Positions 1 through 8,204 of a stretch of DNA of 38,000 bases are shown here, one piece after another. Position numbers and translations under genes: made by a program. The stretch comes from Streptomyces populi (GTDB lineage: Bacteria > Actinomycetota > Actinomycetes > Streptomycetales > Streptomycetaceae). Within the stretch, counting starts at the first letter, position 1, and every line of letters starts with the position of its first letter. The DNA lies in the NCBI RefSeq assembly GCF_002911015.1, contig NZ_KZ626921.1, forward strand, positions 1 to 38,000. Reading direction: 5' to 3'. The notes under the pieces are model-generated. The model saw nothing but the letters and a program-made list of their open reading frames with translations, made no database searches and had not been told where the DNA came from.

Positions 1-89
1 CGGGCGGCCCGGACCGCTCTCCCGCCTCGTACGGCTCCCGCGCGCGGACCGTTCAGGCACCGCCCGTCCGGGACCGCCCGCGCCGCGCC

Positions 90-938
90 TCAGTTCGACG
101 AACGCCGGTCCCTGACGGACCGCCAGCGCTCCACCAGCCGGCCGTACGCCTCGCCCGCCGCCGCCCCGTCCCCGGTGCGCAGCGCCTCGATACCCTCGGC
201 GACGTCCGCGGCCGAGTGGTCACCCTCCAGGTCACCGGCCGGCAGCGTGTGCACGAGCCCGCCGTAGTCCAGCTCGACCAGCGAGCGCGGATGGAACTCC
301 TCCAGCCAGCGCCCCACGTCCACCAGGCCCTCGATGAGCGGCCCTTCGTCCAGTGCCTCCCTGAGCGTGCGCAGGGCCCGCGCCGTGCGCCGCCGCGCCT
401 GCACCATCGGCGTCCGGTAGCGCAGCAGCGGCGGCGCTCCGCCCGGGCCCGTCCCCTTCTCGTACTCCCGCTCCTCGTCGCCGACGAGGACGAACCAGTT
501 CAGCGGAACCTGCCAGGTCGAGGTGCGGATCCAGGGGCGGGCGTCGGGGTTGCGCGCCAGCCAGCGCTCGTAGTCGAGCGCGGCCTGACGGCGCACCAGC
601 GGCGGCAGCACCGCGTCCAGGACGGACGCGGGGAGCTCGTCGCCCAGTCCGTCCAGGGCCTGCCAGCCGCGCAGCCGGGTGCGCCAGGGACAGACGCACA
701 CCACCCCGTCGACCTCGGCGACGAACGCGTCACCGCTCTCGTGCACCGGCACGGGGACCGGCGGGGTGGGCAGCAGATCGGCCAGCGAGCGGCGCAGTTC
801 GTCCTGGTACGAGGGGAGCTCGGCGCGCCGGGCGTAGCGCGTCCAGTGGGCGCGTTCGGACTCGGGGAACGCGGCCAGTGGCTCGTACACCCGCAAGTAC
901 GACGTGTACGGGACGATCACCGCGGACACCTTGGGCAC
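90..938 (-). CDS. conserved hypothetical protein, divergent from vdh
   Basis: An open frame of 282 residues beginning at GTG with a good ribosome site (GAGGGAG, about 5 nt before the start) and ending at TGA. I do not recognise a named domain. The protein has no signal peptide or membrane segment and looks cytosolic and globular. Its middle is rich in Trp and Arg (for example WLARNPDARPWIRTSTWQV near residue 130), and the C-terminal third is acidic and helical. It is divergently transcribed from vdh across a 222-bp gap that must hold both promoters. From memory, a protein of this kind lies between bldC and vdh in Streptomyces coelicolor, so conservation of position is likely. The function is unknown and nothing in the sequence supports one. 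Confidence 0.75.
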   Translation of the reverse strand: MPKVSAVIVPYTSYLRVYEPLAAFPESERAHWTRYARRAELPSYQDELRRSLADLLPTPPVPVPVHESGDAFVAEVDGVVCVCPWRTRLRGWQALDGLGDELPASVLDAVLPPLVRRQAALDYERWLARNPDARPWIRTSTWQVPLNWFVLVGDEEREYEKGTGPGGAPPLLRYRTPMVQARRRTARALRTLREALDEGPLIEGLVDVGRWLEEFHPRSLVELDYGGLVHTLPAGDLEGDHSAADVAEGIEALRTGDGAAAGEAYGRLVERWRSVRDRRSSN

Positions 939-1160
939 GCCTGCTCCCTCCCCCGTCGACCACCGGGAAAACCAGCGAGAACCGCTCAGGACACGAACAG
1001 AAATCTATGCAAATCGAACCACGGCAGTACCCCGCCCGTGGGTGATCCTGAACACTGCGCCCGGGGCGGGTCGGCACAGGCTCTAATCTCATTCCCACGG
1101 AGTCCGCCATCCGCACGGACCCCGGACCCAACCGCCGCTTTTTACCTGGGAGTCACCACA

Positions 1161-2255
1161 GTGACCGAAGTAACCGGCGCGCCTGCTGATGTACTGCACA
1201 CCCTGTTCCACTCGGATCAGGGCGGTCATGAGCAAGTCGTGCTCTGCCAGGACCGCGCCAGCGGCCTGAAGGCCGTCATCGCGCTCCACTCCACCGCCCT
1301 GGGCCCCGCCCTCGGCGGCACGCGCTTCTACCCGTACGCGAGCGAGCAGGAGGCCGTCGCCGACGCCCTCAACCTCGCGCGCGGGATGTCGTACAAGAAC
1401 GCCCTGGCCGGGCTCGACCACGGCGGCGGCAAGGCCGTCATCATCGGCGACCCCGAGCAGATCAAGTCCGAGGAGCTGCTCCTCGCCTACGGCCGGTTCG
1501 TCGCCTCGCTCGGCGGCCGGTACGTCACCGCGTGCGACGTCGGCACCTACGTCGCCGACATGGACGTCGTGGCGCGCGAGTGCCGGTGGACGACCGGACG
1601 CTCCCCGGAGAACGGCGGCGCGGGCGACTCCTCGGTGCTGACCGCCTTCGGTGTCTTCCAGGGCATGCGGGCCTCCGCGCAGCACCTGTGGGGCGACCCG
1701 ACGCTGCGCGGCCGCAAGGTCGGCGTCTCCGGTGTCGGCAAGGTGGGCCACCACCTGGTCGACCACCTGCGCGAGGACGGCGCCGAGGTCGTGATCACGG
1801 ACGTGCGGGCCGAGTCCGTGCAGCGGATCCTGGACCGGCACCCCGAGGGCGTCACGGCCGTCGCGGACACCGAGACCCTCATCCGCACCGAGGGCCTCGA
1901 CATCTACGCGCCCTGCGCGCTGGGCGGCGCGCTCAACGACGAGACGGTGCCGGTGCTCACGGCCCGGATCGTGTGCGGCGCGGCCAACAACCAGCTGGCG
2001 CACCCGGGCGTGGAGAAGGACCTCGCGGACCGCGGGATCCTCTACGCCCCCGACTACGTCGTGAACGCGGGCGGGGTCATCCAGGTCGCCGACGAGCTGC
2101 ACGGCTTCGACTTCGACCGGTGCAAGGCGAAGGCCACGAAGATCTTCGACACCACGCTGGCCATATTCGCACGTGCGAAGCAGGACGGGATCCCGCCGGC
2201 CGCGGCGGCCGACCGGATCGCCGAGCAGCGGATGGCGGAGGCGCGGGGCCGCTGA
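1161..2255 (+). CDS. vdh: valine (branched-chain amino acid) dehydrogenase
   Basis: Catalyses NAD-dependent oxidative deamination of L-valine and other branched-chain amino acids to 2-oxo acids, supplying acyl-CoA precursors for fatty acid and polyketide synthesis. The 364-residue product matches the length and sequence of Streptomyces Vdh as I remember it. It belongs to the Glu/Leu/Phe/Val dehydrogenase family: the substrate-binding and catalytic lysines are seen at about K79 (MSYKN) and K91 (HGGGK), and the Rossmann glycine motif GVGKVG at residues 191-196. The GTG start is chosen because homologues begin there (VTEVTGAPADVL) and GGGAG lies 8 nt upstream; the open frame extends much further upstream but only as non-coding read-through. 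A strong hairpin follows about 30 nt after the stop, so it is probably monocistronic. Confidence 0.96.
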   Translation: MTEVTGAPADVLHTLFHSDQGGHEQVVLCQDRASGLKAVIALHSTALGPALGGTRFYPYASEQEAVADALNLARGMSYKNALAGLDHGGGKAVIIGDPEQIKSEELLLAYGRFVASLGGRYVTACDVGTYVADMDVVARECRWTTGRSPENGGAGDSSVLTAFGVFQGMRASAQHLWGDPTLRGRKVGVSGVGKVGHHLVDHLREDGAEVVITDVRAESVQRILDRHPEGVTAVADTETLIRTEGLDIYAPCALGGALNDETVPVLTARIVCGAANNQLAHPGVEKDLADRGILYAPDYVVNAGGVIQVADELHGFDFDRCKAKATKIFDTTLAIFARAKQDGIPPAAAADRIAEQRMAEARGR

Positions 2256-2285
2256 CCCCTCCCGGGGTCGTAGGTCCTTGTCAGG

Positions 2286-2335
2286 GACCCGTCGGCGGAC
2301 GGTTGGGAGAGAACTCTCACGTCCGTCGGCGGGTC
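2286..2335 (+). terminator. intrinsic terminator after vdh
   Basis: A 16-bp stem pairs GACCCGTCGGCGGACG (2286-2301) with CGTCCGTCGGCGGGTC (2320-2335) with no mismatch apart from two G-T pairs. The loop contains a second short palindrome, GAGAG/CTCTC. There is no T-run, as is usual in Streptomyces. Confidence 0.72.
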
Positions 2336-2556
2336 GTGGCCCGAGAAGAGGTTAAAATCGCGGTTGACCAGCGAGGACAGGGCACCTCACTGGGGCTGGG
2401 CGAAGGCGCGTGCTGCGGGCGACGTACCGTATGGGCGCGGGCTCAGGTACCGTGGAAGCCCTACGGACCGGTCTCTCCACGGAGAGTCCGTTCCAGATCA
2501 TGAACGCGTGTCAAGACTCTGGGGCCGTCGAGCCCCGTATCCGAGGGGGTCGAGCC
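2336..2556. other. intergenic leader of the DUF3073 gene
   Basis: No gene is seen between the vdh terminator and the DUF3073 start. The stretch holds a possible -10 box TAAAAT at 2353-2358, without a clear -35, and a small hairpin GGGGC-N6-GCCCC at 2521-2536, directly before the ribosome site GAGGGGG. If the promoter is at 2353 the transcript has a leader of about 190 nt. Confidence 0.35.
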
Positions 2557-2811
2557 ATGGGGCGCGGCCGGGCAAAGGCCAAGCAGACGAAGGTCGCCCG
2601 CCAGCTGAAGTACAGCAGCGGCGGGACTGACCTCTCGCGTCTGGCCAATGAGCTGGGCGCTTCGACTTCGAGCCAGCCGCCGAATGGCGAGCCGTTCGAG
2701 GACGACGACGAGGAAGAGGACCCGTACGCACAGTACGCGGATCTCTACAACGACGAGGACGAGGACGAGGACGACCAGTCCGGTCCCCAGTCTCAACGTC
2801 GCGGCGCTTGA
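2557..2811 (+). CDS. DUF3073 family small protein
   Basis: An 84-residue protein with two halves. The N-terminal 40 residues are basic (MGRGRAKAKQTKVARQLKY) and are the conserved core of the actinobacterial DUF3073 family. The C-terminal half is strongly acidic, with runs of Asp and Glu, and ends with SQRRGA. Start ATG is preceded by GAGGGGG at a 6-nt spacing. The family has no established function; the basic head could bind nucleic acid and the acidic tail could be a mimic or regulatory segment, but this is inference. It sits between vdh and the convergent purM, each separated by a hairpin terminator, so it is transcribed alone. Confidence 0.87.
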   Translation: MGRGRAKAKQTKVARQLKYSSGGTDLSRLANELGASTSSQPPNGEPFEDDDEEEDPYAQYADLYNDEDEDEDDQSGPQSQRRGA

Positions 2812-2918
2812 CGCAACAGCGTCCCTCGCAGTTTCCGCGATCTCTTCTCGTAGCGGATCTCCAGGCGCGGGTTTCTGGTCGATCCCGCCTGGCGGATTTT
2901 TCGTAGCGACTGCACTTC

Positions 2919-2950
2919 ACCCGGTCCGGGGCTTCACCACCGGACCGGGT
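2919..2950. terminator. bidirectional terminator between DUF3073 gene and purM
   Basis: Perfect 11-bp stem ACCCGGTCCGG (2919-2929) with CCGGACCGGGT (2940-2950), ten-base loop, placed between two convergent genes, so it can serve both strands. Confidence 0.85.
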
Positions 2951-3011
2951 TTCGTGCTGCTCCGGGGGCTTCGGCCGGCGTGACCGCCGACCTCGGCCCC
3001 CGTTCCGCGTC

Positions 3012-4085
3012 TCAGCTCGCGTAGTCGCCGACGAGCGCCGCGCCCGTCGTGTGGTCCCCGCGCTCGGTGATCTCACCGGCGATCCAGGCGTCCACTCCCC
3101 GGTCCGCGAGGACGGCGAGGGCGACCTCGGCGGACTCCTCGGGCACGATCGCCATCATGCCGACGCCCATGTTCAGCGTCTTCTCCAGCTCCAGCCGCTC
3201 GACGCCGCCGGTCCTGCCGACCAGGTCGAAGACCGGCGCCGGGGTCCAGGTGCCGCGGTCGACCACGGCGTGCAGACCGTCCGGGATCACGCGGGCCAGG
3301 TTGGCCGCGAGGCCGCCGCCGGTGATGTGGCTGAAGGCGTGCACCTCGGTGCTCTTCGTCAGCGTCAGGCAGTCCAGCGAGTAGATCTTGGTGGGCTCCA
3401 GGAGCTCCTCGCCGAGCGTGCGGCCGAAGTCCTCGACGTGCTGGTCCAGGCGCAGGTTCGCCCGGTCGAAGAGGACGTGCCGGACGAGCGAGTACCCGTT
3501 CGAGTGAAGGCCCGAGGCCGCCATGGCGATCACCGCGTCACCCGTACGGATGCGATCCGGGCCGAGCAGCCGGTCGGCCTCGACCGCGCCCGTGCCGGCG
3601 CCCGCCACGTCGAAGTCGTCCGGGCCGAGCAGACCGGGGTGTTCCGCCGTCTCGCCGCCCACCAGGGCGCAGCCCGCGAGGACACAGCCCTCGGCGATGC
3701 CCTTCACGATGGCCGCGACCCGCTCCGGGTGGACCTTGCCCACGCAGATGTAGTCGGTCATGAAGAGCGGCTCCGCGCCGCACACCACGATGTCGTCCAT
3801 GACCATCGCGACGAGGTCGTGGCCGATGGTGTCGTACACGCCCAGCTGGCGGGCGATGTCGACCTTGGTGCCCACGCCGTCGGTGGCGGAGGCGAGCAGC
3901 GGCCGCTCGAAGCGCTTGAGGGCGGAGGCGTCGAAGAGACCGGCGAAACCGCCGAGGCCACCGAGGACCTCGGGGCGCTGCGTCTTCTTCACCCACTCCT
4001 TCATCAGCTCTACGGCGCGGTCGCCCGCCTCGATGTCGACTCCGGCGGCCGCGTAGGACGCGCCGGGAGCAGTGCTCTCAGACAT
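3012..4085 (-). CDS. purM: phosphoribosylformylglycinamidine cyclo-ligase (AIR synthetase)
   Basis: Fifth step of IMP synthesis: ATP-dependent closure of formylglycinamidine ribonucleotide (FGAM) to aminoimidazole ribonucleotide (AIR). The 357-residue protein has the usual length and fold markers: YAAAGVDIEAGD at the start, the ATP/substrate region LLASATDGVGTKVDIA near residues 63-78, the DDIVVCGAEPLFMTDY segment near 95-112, GGETAEHPG near 143-151, and HITGGGLAANL near 255. It begins at ATG 42 nt after the purF stop and ends at TGA, so purF and purM form a two-gene operon read right to left. Cytosolic homodimer by family knowledge. Confidence 0.97.
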   Translation of the reverse strand: MSESTAPGASYAAAGVDIEAGDRAVELMKEWVKKTQRPEVLGGLGGFAGLFDASALKRFERPLLASATDGVGTKVDIARQLGVYDTIGHDLVAMVMDDIVVCGAEPLFMTDYICVGKVHPERVAAIVKGIAEGCVLAGCALVGGETAEHPGLLGPDDFDVAGAGTGAVEADRLLGPDRIRTGDAVIAMAASGLHSNGYSLVRHVLFDRANLRLDQHVEDFGRTLGEELLEPTKIYSLDCLTLTKSTEVHAFSHITGGGLAANLARVIPDGLHAVVDRGTWTPAPVFDLVGRTGGVERLELEKTLNMGVGMMAIVPEESAEVALAVLADRGVDAWIAGEITERGDHTTGAALVGDYAS

Positions 4086-4127
4086 TGCCTGGGATCTTTC
4101 GGGTTGGTGAAACGGGGCTCTGCGGCG

Positions 4128-5654
4128 CTACGGGCGACGGATGGCGTCAGCCGCGGCCGTGGCTGCGGGACCCGCGGCCAGCTCGGTCTCCAGGAGCTGC
4201 TTGCCGAGCAGTTCGGGGTCGGGAAGCTCCATCGGGTACTCGCCGTCGAAGCAGGCGCGGCACAGGTTCGGCTTGTCGATCGTCGTGGCCTCGATCATCC
4301 CGTCCAGGGAGATGTACGAGAGGGAGTCGGCGCCGAGAGAGGTGCCGATCTCCTCGATCGTCATGCCGTTCGCGATCAGCTCGGCGCGGGTCGCGAAGTC
4401 GATGCCGAAGAAGCAGGGCCACTTCACGGGCGGGGAGGAGATCCGGATGTGGACCTCGGCCGCGCCCGCCTCGCGGAGCATCCGGACCAGGGCGCGCTGG
4501 GTGTTGCCGCGCACGATCGAGTCGTCGACGACGACCAGGCGCTTGCCCTTGATGACTTCCTTGAGCGGGTTCAGCTTCAGGCGGATACCGAGCTGGCGGA
4601 TCGTCTGCGAGGGCTGGATGAAGGTCCGGCCGACGTAGGCGTTCTTGACCAGGCCGGCGCCGAAGGGGATGCCGGAGGCCTCCGCGTAACCGATCGCGGC
4701 GGGCGTACCGGACTCCGGGGTCGCTATCACCAGGTCGGCTTCGACCGGGGCTTCCTTGGCGAGCCTGCGGCCCATCTCGACGCGCGAGAGGTACACGTTC
4801 CGGCCGGCGATGTCCGTGTCGGGACGGGCCAGGTAGACGTACTCGAAGACACAGCCCTTGGGCTTCGCTTCCGCGAACCGCGAGGTGCGCAGACCGTTCT
4901 CGTCGATGGCGACGAACTCGCCCGGCTCGATCTCGCGCACGAAGCTCGCGCCGCAGATGTCGAGGGCCGCGGACTCGGAGGCCACCACCCAGCCACGCTC
5001 CAGACGGCCGAGGACCAGCGGGCGGATGCCCTGCGGGTCACGGGCCGCGTAGAGGGTGTGCTCGTTCATGAAGACGAGCGAGAAGGCGCCCTTGACCTGG
5101 GGGAGGACCGTGTACGCGGCCTCCTCCACGGTCAGCGGTTTGCCGTCCTCGTCGACCTGGGCCGCGAGGAGCGCGGTGAGCAGGTCGGTGTCGTTGGTGG
5201 CCGCCACGCGCGTGGTGCGGCCTTCCTGCTTGGGCAGGTCGGCGACCATCTCGGCGAGCTGCGCCGTGTTGACGAGGTTGCCGTTGTGGCCGAGCGCGAT
5301 GGAGCCGTGCGCGGTGGCACGGAACGTCGGCTGGGCGTTCTCCCACACGGAGGCACCGGTGGTCGAGTAGCGGGCGTGACCGACCGCGATATGACCCTGG
5401 AGCGAACCGAGCGAGGTCTCGTCGAAGACCTGGGACACGAGGCCCATGTCCTTGAAGACGAGGATCTGGGAGCCGTTGCTGACCGCGATTCCCGCGGATT
5501 CCTGACCCCGATGCTGGAGGGCGTAGAGCCCGAAGTAAGTGAGCTTGGCGACCTCTTCGCCGGGAGCCCAGACACCGAAGACGCCGCAAGCGTCCTGGGG
5601 GCCTTTCTCACCGGGGAGCAGATCATGACTGAGTCGACCGTCACCACGTGGCAC
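4128..5654 (-). CDS. purF: amidophosphoribosyltransferase
   Basis: Committed first step of purine synthesis: PRPP plus glutamine gives 5-phosphoribosylamine. The product has 508 residues from the chosen GTG (VPRGDGRLSHDLL). A 22-residue propeptide precedes Cys23 (DACGVFG), the N-terminal nucleophile of the class II glutaminase domain. The PRPP loop VVVDDSIVRGNT is present. Cysteines at KGCVFEY, WPCFFGID and CRAC match the four ligands of the [4Fe-4S] cluster known in the Bacillus enzyme. An ATG 81 bp further upstream would overlap the preceding gene's 3' end and add residues that homologues lack, as far as I remember. There is no Shine-Dalgarno before the GTG, but a TACACT box lies 7 nt upstream, so the message may be leaderless. 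It is followed by purM. Confidence 0.96.
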   Translation of the reverse strand: MPRGDGRLSHDLLPGEKGPQDACGVFGVWAPGEEVAKLTYFGLYALQHRGQESAGIAVSNGSQILVFKDMGLVSQVFDETSLGSLQGHIAVGHARYSTTGASVWENAQPTFRATAHGSIALGHNGNLVNTAQLAEMVADLPKQEGRTTRVAATNDTDLLTALLAAQVDEDGKPLTVEEAAYTVLPQVKGAFSLVFMNEHTLYAARDPQGIRPLVLGRLERGWVVASESAALDICGASFVREIEPGEFVAIDENGLRTSRFAEAKPKGCVFEYVYLARPDTDIAGRNVYLSRVEMGRRLAKEAPVEADLVIATPESGTPAAIGYAEASGIPFGAGLVKNAYVGRTFIQPSQTIRQLGIRLKLNPLKEVIKGKRLVVVDDSIVRGNTQRALVRMLREAGAAEVHIRISSPPVKWPCFFGIDFATRAELIANGMTIEEIGTSLGADSLSYISLDGMIEATTIDKPNLCRACFDGEYPMELPDPELLGKQLLETELAAGPAATAAADAIRRP

Positions 5655-5661
5655 GGCACCG

Positions 5662-5667
5662 AGTGTA
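5662..5667 (-). promoter_or_regulatory. candidate -10 box of purF
   Basis: TACACT on the minus strand ends 7 nt before the purF GTG. With a normal -10 to start-site distance, transcription would begin at the start codon itself. No convincing -35 is visible. Confidence 0.45.
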
Positions 5668-5715
5668 GGCGAGATCGACCACTGGTCCGAATTGGGGATG
5701 CGGACGCCAAGTGGA

Positions 5716-6507
5716 TCACTCGTCGGCCACCGCACCGACGACAGTCCCGTTCTCGCTGGTCAGAGCGATCCCGCGGTGGTCCAGCCGGTAGGCGACCTTG
5801 CTGTCGAAGAGCCCCAGCAGCGTCTTCTCGGTCTTCATGAGTGAGTCTTGGCACATCATGCGGGTGGTCCTGACCCGGCCGAGGGTGATGTGTCCGTCGC
5901 TCACGGTGGCCCGGCCGGACGCGTGGTTGCAGCCGAGCCGGCCCTCGAAGGTGCCGTCCTCGCGCAGGACGAAGTACGCGTCCGCCCCCTTCGGGAGCGG
6001 CCGGGAGACGTTCTCGTCCCCCAGCGCCGTGACCGTCCACTTCGTCCCCAGCAGGGGCGCGTCGTCCTCCCGGGTGAGGCCGATCCGGTCGCCGTCGGCG
6101 GCGGTGAGCGTCAGCCCCCCGCCGTCGGTCCTCGCCGTGAAGGCGCCCTCGTCCGCGAGGACGCGGCCCAGACTCCGCTCGAAGCTCATCGGGCCCTTCT
6201 CGCAGGCCATGTCCGTCGTCCGGATCTCGCCGAACTCGACGCGGTCGCCCGTGAGGACGGCCTTCGAGCCGAACCCGTTGCAGCCGAGGTCGCCGCTGAC
6301 GCGTCCGTCGGCGCCGATCCGCAGATAGGCCCCCGAGGGCGCCCGTGCGGTCTTCCCGTCCGTGGTGAGGCTGTCGACCGTCCAGTGCACGCCGGTCAGC
6401 GGCGCCGTCTCCGCCCGGGCGGGGCCGTTCCCCGCCGTCTGGGTGCCGCACGCGGCGGCGAGGGGCAGCAGGGTCAGGACACCGAGGGTCGTTCGCTGCT
6501 TGTCCAT
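5716..6507 (-). CDS. lipoprotein with two META/HslJ domains
   Basis: A 263-residue exported lipoprotein. The N-terminus MDKQRTTLGVLTLLPLAAAC is a type II signal with the lipobox LAAAC, so Cys20 would be lipidated and the protein held on the outer face of the membrane. Two tandem META (HslJ-like) domains follow, roughly residues 36-145 and 150-263. Each has the family pattern: W-x-V-x-x-L near its start, then GxLGCN, then an RTT-x-M-x-C segment. The two Cys per domain (LGCNGFG...MAC and LGCNHAS...MMC) suggest one disulfide in each. META proteins are linked with heat resistance or secretion in other bacteria, but the role here is unknown. ATG start; no obvious ribosome site. The stop lies 61 bp upstream of the purF start. 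Confidence 0.88.
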   Translation of the reverse strand: MDKQRTTLGVLTLLPLAAACGTQTAGNGPARAETAPLTGVHWTVDSLTTDGKTARAPSGAYLRIGADGRVSGDLGCNGFGSKAVLTGDRVEFGEIRTTDMACEKGPMSFERSLGRVLADEGAFTARTDGGGLTLTAADGDRIGLTREDDAPLLGTKWTVTALGDENVSRPLPKGADAYFVLREDGTFEGRLGCNHASGRATVSDGHITLGRVRTTRMMCQDSLMKTEKTLLGLFDSKVAYRLDHRGIALTSENGTVVGAVADE

Positions 6508-6530
6508 GCCGATGGGACGGGAGGGACGGA

Positions 6531-6564
6531 GGACGGGTTCCCCTCCGGGACGGGTTCCCCTGCG
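6531..6564. repeat. 17-bp tandem repeat, two copies
   Basis: GGACGGGTTCCCCTCCG (6531-6547) is followed at once by GGACGGGTTCCCCTGCG (6548-6564), 16 of 17 identical. It fills most of the 63-bp gap between the two minus-strand genes on either side, just before the META lipoprotein start. Confidence 0.75.
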
Positions 6565-6570
6565 GGGCTC

Positions 6571-7365
6571 CTACCCCATCAGGGGGAGCAGGCCGCCGAG
6601 GTCGGCGCGCTCGCCGCTCGCGCTGACCTTCGCCTCGTCCAGCGCCGTCCTCCACTCCGTACGTCCCGTCGCGAGCCGGATCCAGGTCAGCGGGTCCGTC
6701 TCGACGACGTTCGGCGGGGTGCCGCGGGTGTGCCGGGGCCCTTCCACGCACTGCACGACGGCGTACGGCGGGATCCGGACCTCGGTCGACGCGCCGGGCG
6801 CCTTCACGGCGAGCGTGTCGGCGAGCAGCCGGGTGCAGGCGGCGAGGGCCTGGCGGTCGACGGGGATGTCCGTACCGGCGGCGCGGTTGAGGTCGTCGGT
6901 GTGGACGACGAGTTCGACGGTGCGGGTGACGAGGAAGTCGGCGAGGGTCATGGCCCCCGCGGGCACGCCGAGCAACCGGTCGTCGGGGGCGGTGGCCAGG
7001 TGCCCGGTGATCCGCGCCTCGGCCTCGGCGTAGAGCGCGTCGAGGTCGGGGTGCTCCTCGGCGAGCGCGCGCGTGCCGTCGGCGATGTTCCCGGCGCGGG
7101 AGGCGGTCCCGGACGGCCAGTCCAGCAGCGCGAGTTCCTTCGCGGCGGGCGCGGGCAGGTCGAGGTGACGGCTCACGGAGCCGACGGCCATCGTGATGTG
7201 CGCGGCCAGTTCCCGCACGCTCCAGTCCCCGAGCCGCGCGGGCCGCGCCAGTTGCTCCTCGCTCAGGGCGCGCACGCCCTCCCGTACGTTCCCGAACTGC
7301 GCGAGCACCGCCGCGCGGATCTTGGCCGGGTCGTAGGTACGCGCGCGTTTCCGGGTCGAGGTCAT
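6571..7365 (-). CDS. maleylpyruvate isomerase family protein (DinB-like, mycothiol-dependent type)
   Basis: A 264-residue cytosolic protein. The N-terminal part (about residues 12-170) is a DinB-like four-helix bundle of the mycothiol-dependent maleylpyruvate isomerase type: metal-ligand candidates are the His of WSVRELAAHITM and the Glu and His of VELVVHTDDL. The C-terminal part (about 180-255) is the SCP2-like domain often joined to it in actinomycetes. Family members use mycothiol as thiol cofactor for isomerisation or detoxification, but the substrate cannot be read from sequence. Start ATG has no Shine-Dalgarno; a TAGGCT box sits 6 nt upstream, compatible with a leaderless message. Its neighbours are a lipoprotein gene downstream and a TetR gene upstream on the same strand, with no sign of an operon. 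Confidence 0.86.
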   Translation of the reverse strand: MTSTRKRARTYDPAKIRAAVLAQFGNVREGVRALSEEQLARPARLGDWSVRELAAHITMAVGSVSRHLDLPAPAAKELALLDWPSGTASRAGNIADGTRALAEEHPDLDALYAEAEARITGHLATAPDDRLLGVPAGAMTLADFLVTRTVELVVHTDDLNRAAGTDIPVDRQALAACTRLLADTLAVKAPGASTEVRIPPYAVVQCVEGPRHTRGTPPNVVETDPLTWIRLATGRTEWRTALDEAKVSASGERADLGGLLPLMG

Positions 7366-7371
7366 ACGGCG

Positions 7372-7377
7372 AGCCTA
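7372..7377 (-). promoter_or_regulatory. candidate -10 box of the DinB-like gene
   Basis: TAGGCT on the minus strand, six bases before the ATG. The same hexamer at nearly the same distance precedes purD and the ParB-like gene at 34623. Confidence 0.5.
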
Positions 7378-7498
7378 GTCCCGGGGCCGGGACGGAAAGG
7401 GCTCGTCGAAGACCGGTCCCGTCCGAGGAGGGCGGGCCCCCGGAGAACCGTGCCGCCCCCGGTGTCCGCCGGGCGTCTCCGGTGTCCGCCAGGAACCG

Positions 7499-8137
7499 TC
7501 ACGGCCTGCGCGCGTAGCCCGCGAGCCCGTTCTCCACCAGCGCGAAGGCCCGTTCGGCGAGCCGGGGCGCGTCGGCCGCGACGGCGTCCGGGCTCTCCCC
7601 GGCGGCGGCCCGGCGGTGGTGCTCCTCGATGAGGGTGTTGCGGGCCGCGCTCAGCATGGCGGCGGCGATCGTGGCCAGCGTCGGGTCGCCGGTCTCCTCC
7701 GCGAGGGCTGCGGCCAGGTCCCGGGTGCCCTTCTGCGCGGCCAGGAAGGCGCGCTCCATCAGGACCGGGGTCTCCCGGACGACCCGGTGCACCTGCCGGG
7801 CGAACGGCTCGCTGTGCAGGCCGACCGAGGGGTCGCGGTTCTCGACCAGTTCCAGGAACTGCCGGCGTACGGCGTCCACCGCGGACTCGCCGGACCGCCG
7901 CTCGCGCACGGCACGGGCCAGGTCGCCGAAGTGCTCCTCGATGGGGCTGAAGACCAGGTCCTCCTTGGTGCCGAAGTAGTTGAAGACGGTCATCTTCGAG
8001 ACCTCGGCGGAGTCGGCGATCTCCTGGACGGAGACGTTGTCGAAGCCCCGCTCGGCGAAGAGCGCGACGGCCGTCCGGTAGATCCGCATCGCGGTCTGCA
8101 ACTTCTTGCGTTCGCGCAGTCCCATCGCCTCAGCCAT
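7499..8137 (-). CDS. TetR family transcriptional regulator
   Basis: A 212-residue repressor. Residues about 14-62 form the TetR DNA-binding domain: TAVALFAERGFDNVSVQEIADSAEV is followed by the recognition helix SKMTVFNYFGTKEDLVF. The remainder is an all-helical ligand and dimerisation domain with no family-specific signature that I can name. It is divergent from a DHA2 drug exporter across 67 bp, a classic layout in which the TetR protein represses the pump and itself and is released by the pump substrate. An inverted repeat in the gap (8174-8198) is the likely operator. Start at the ATG at 8137 has GAGGG directly before it and a TACAGT box 6 nt upstream; a second ATG four codons in (MGLRERKK) is an alternative. 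Confidence 0.93.
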   Translation of the reverse strand: MAEAMGLRERKKLQTAMRIYRTAVALFAERGFDNVSVQEIADSAEVSKMTVFNYFGTKEDLVFSPIEEHFGDLARAVRERRSGESAVDAVRRQFLELVENRDPSVGLHSEPFARQVHRVVRETPVLMERAFLAAQKGTRDLAAALAEETGDPTLATIAAAMLSAARNTLIEEHHRRAAAGESPDAVAADAPRLAERAFALVENGLAGYARRP

Positions 8138-8143
8138 GCCCTC

Positions 8144-8149
8144 ACTGTA
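8144..8149 (-). promoter_or_regulatory. candidate -10 box of the tetR gene
   Basis: TACAGT on the minus strand, six bases upstream of the first ATG of the TetR gene. If used, the message starts at or next to the ATG. Confidence 0.42.
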
Positions 8150-8173
8150 CCAAGACGAAATTTAATCCCGGAT

Positions 8174-8198
8174 GAAAGATTGACTCGGTATATCTTTC
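8174..8198. promoter_or_regulatory. putative TetR operator between tetR and MFS gene
   Basis: Inverted repeat GAAAGAT-N11-ATCTTTC, with two further matching pairs (AC/GT) inside the spacer. It is the most AT-rich part of this divergent promoter region and lies 7 bp before the exporter ATG, where a bound repressor would block transcription of both genes. Confidence 0.6.
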
Positions 8199-8204
8199 TC
8201 GTCC

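Noticed and set aside
216..1160. Upstream extension of the vdh frame to 679 residues
   Set aside because: The added part is antisense to the gene at 90-938, has low-complexity composition, and homologues start at VTEVTG with a ribosome site just upstream.
3051..5840. 929-residue open frame on the plus strand opposite purM and purF
   Set aside because: It is the complementary-strand shadow of two certain genes; long antisense frames are expected at this GC content, and the composition is Arg/Val/Asp/Gly-rich without domains.
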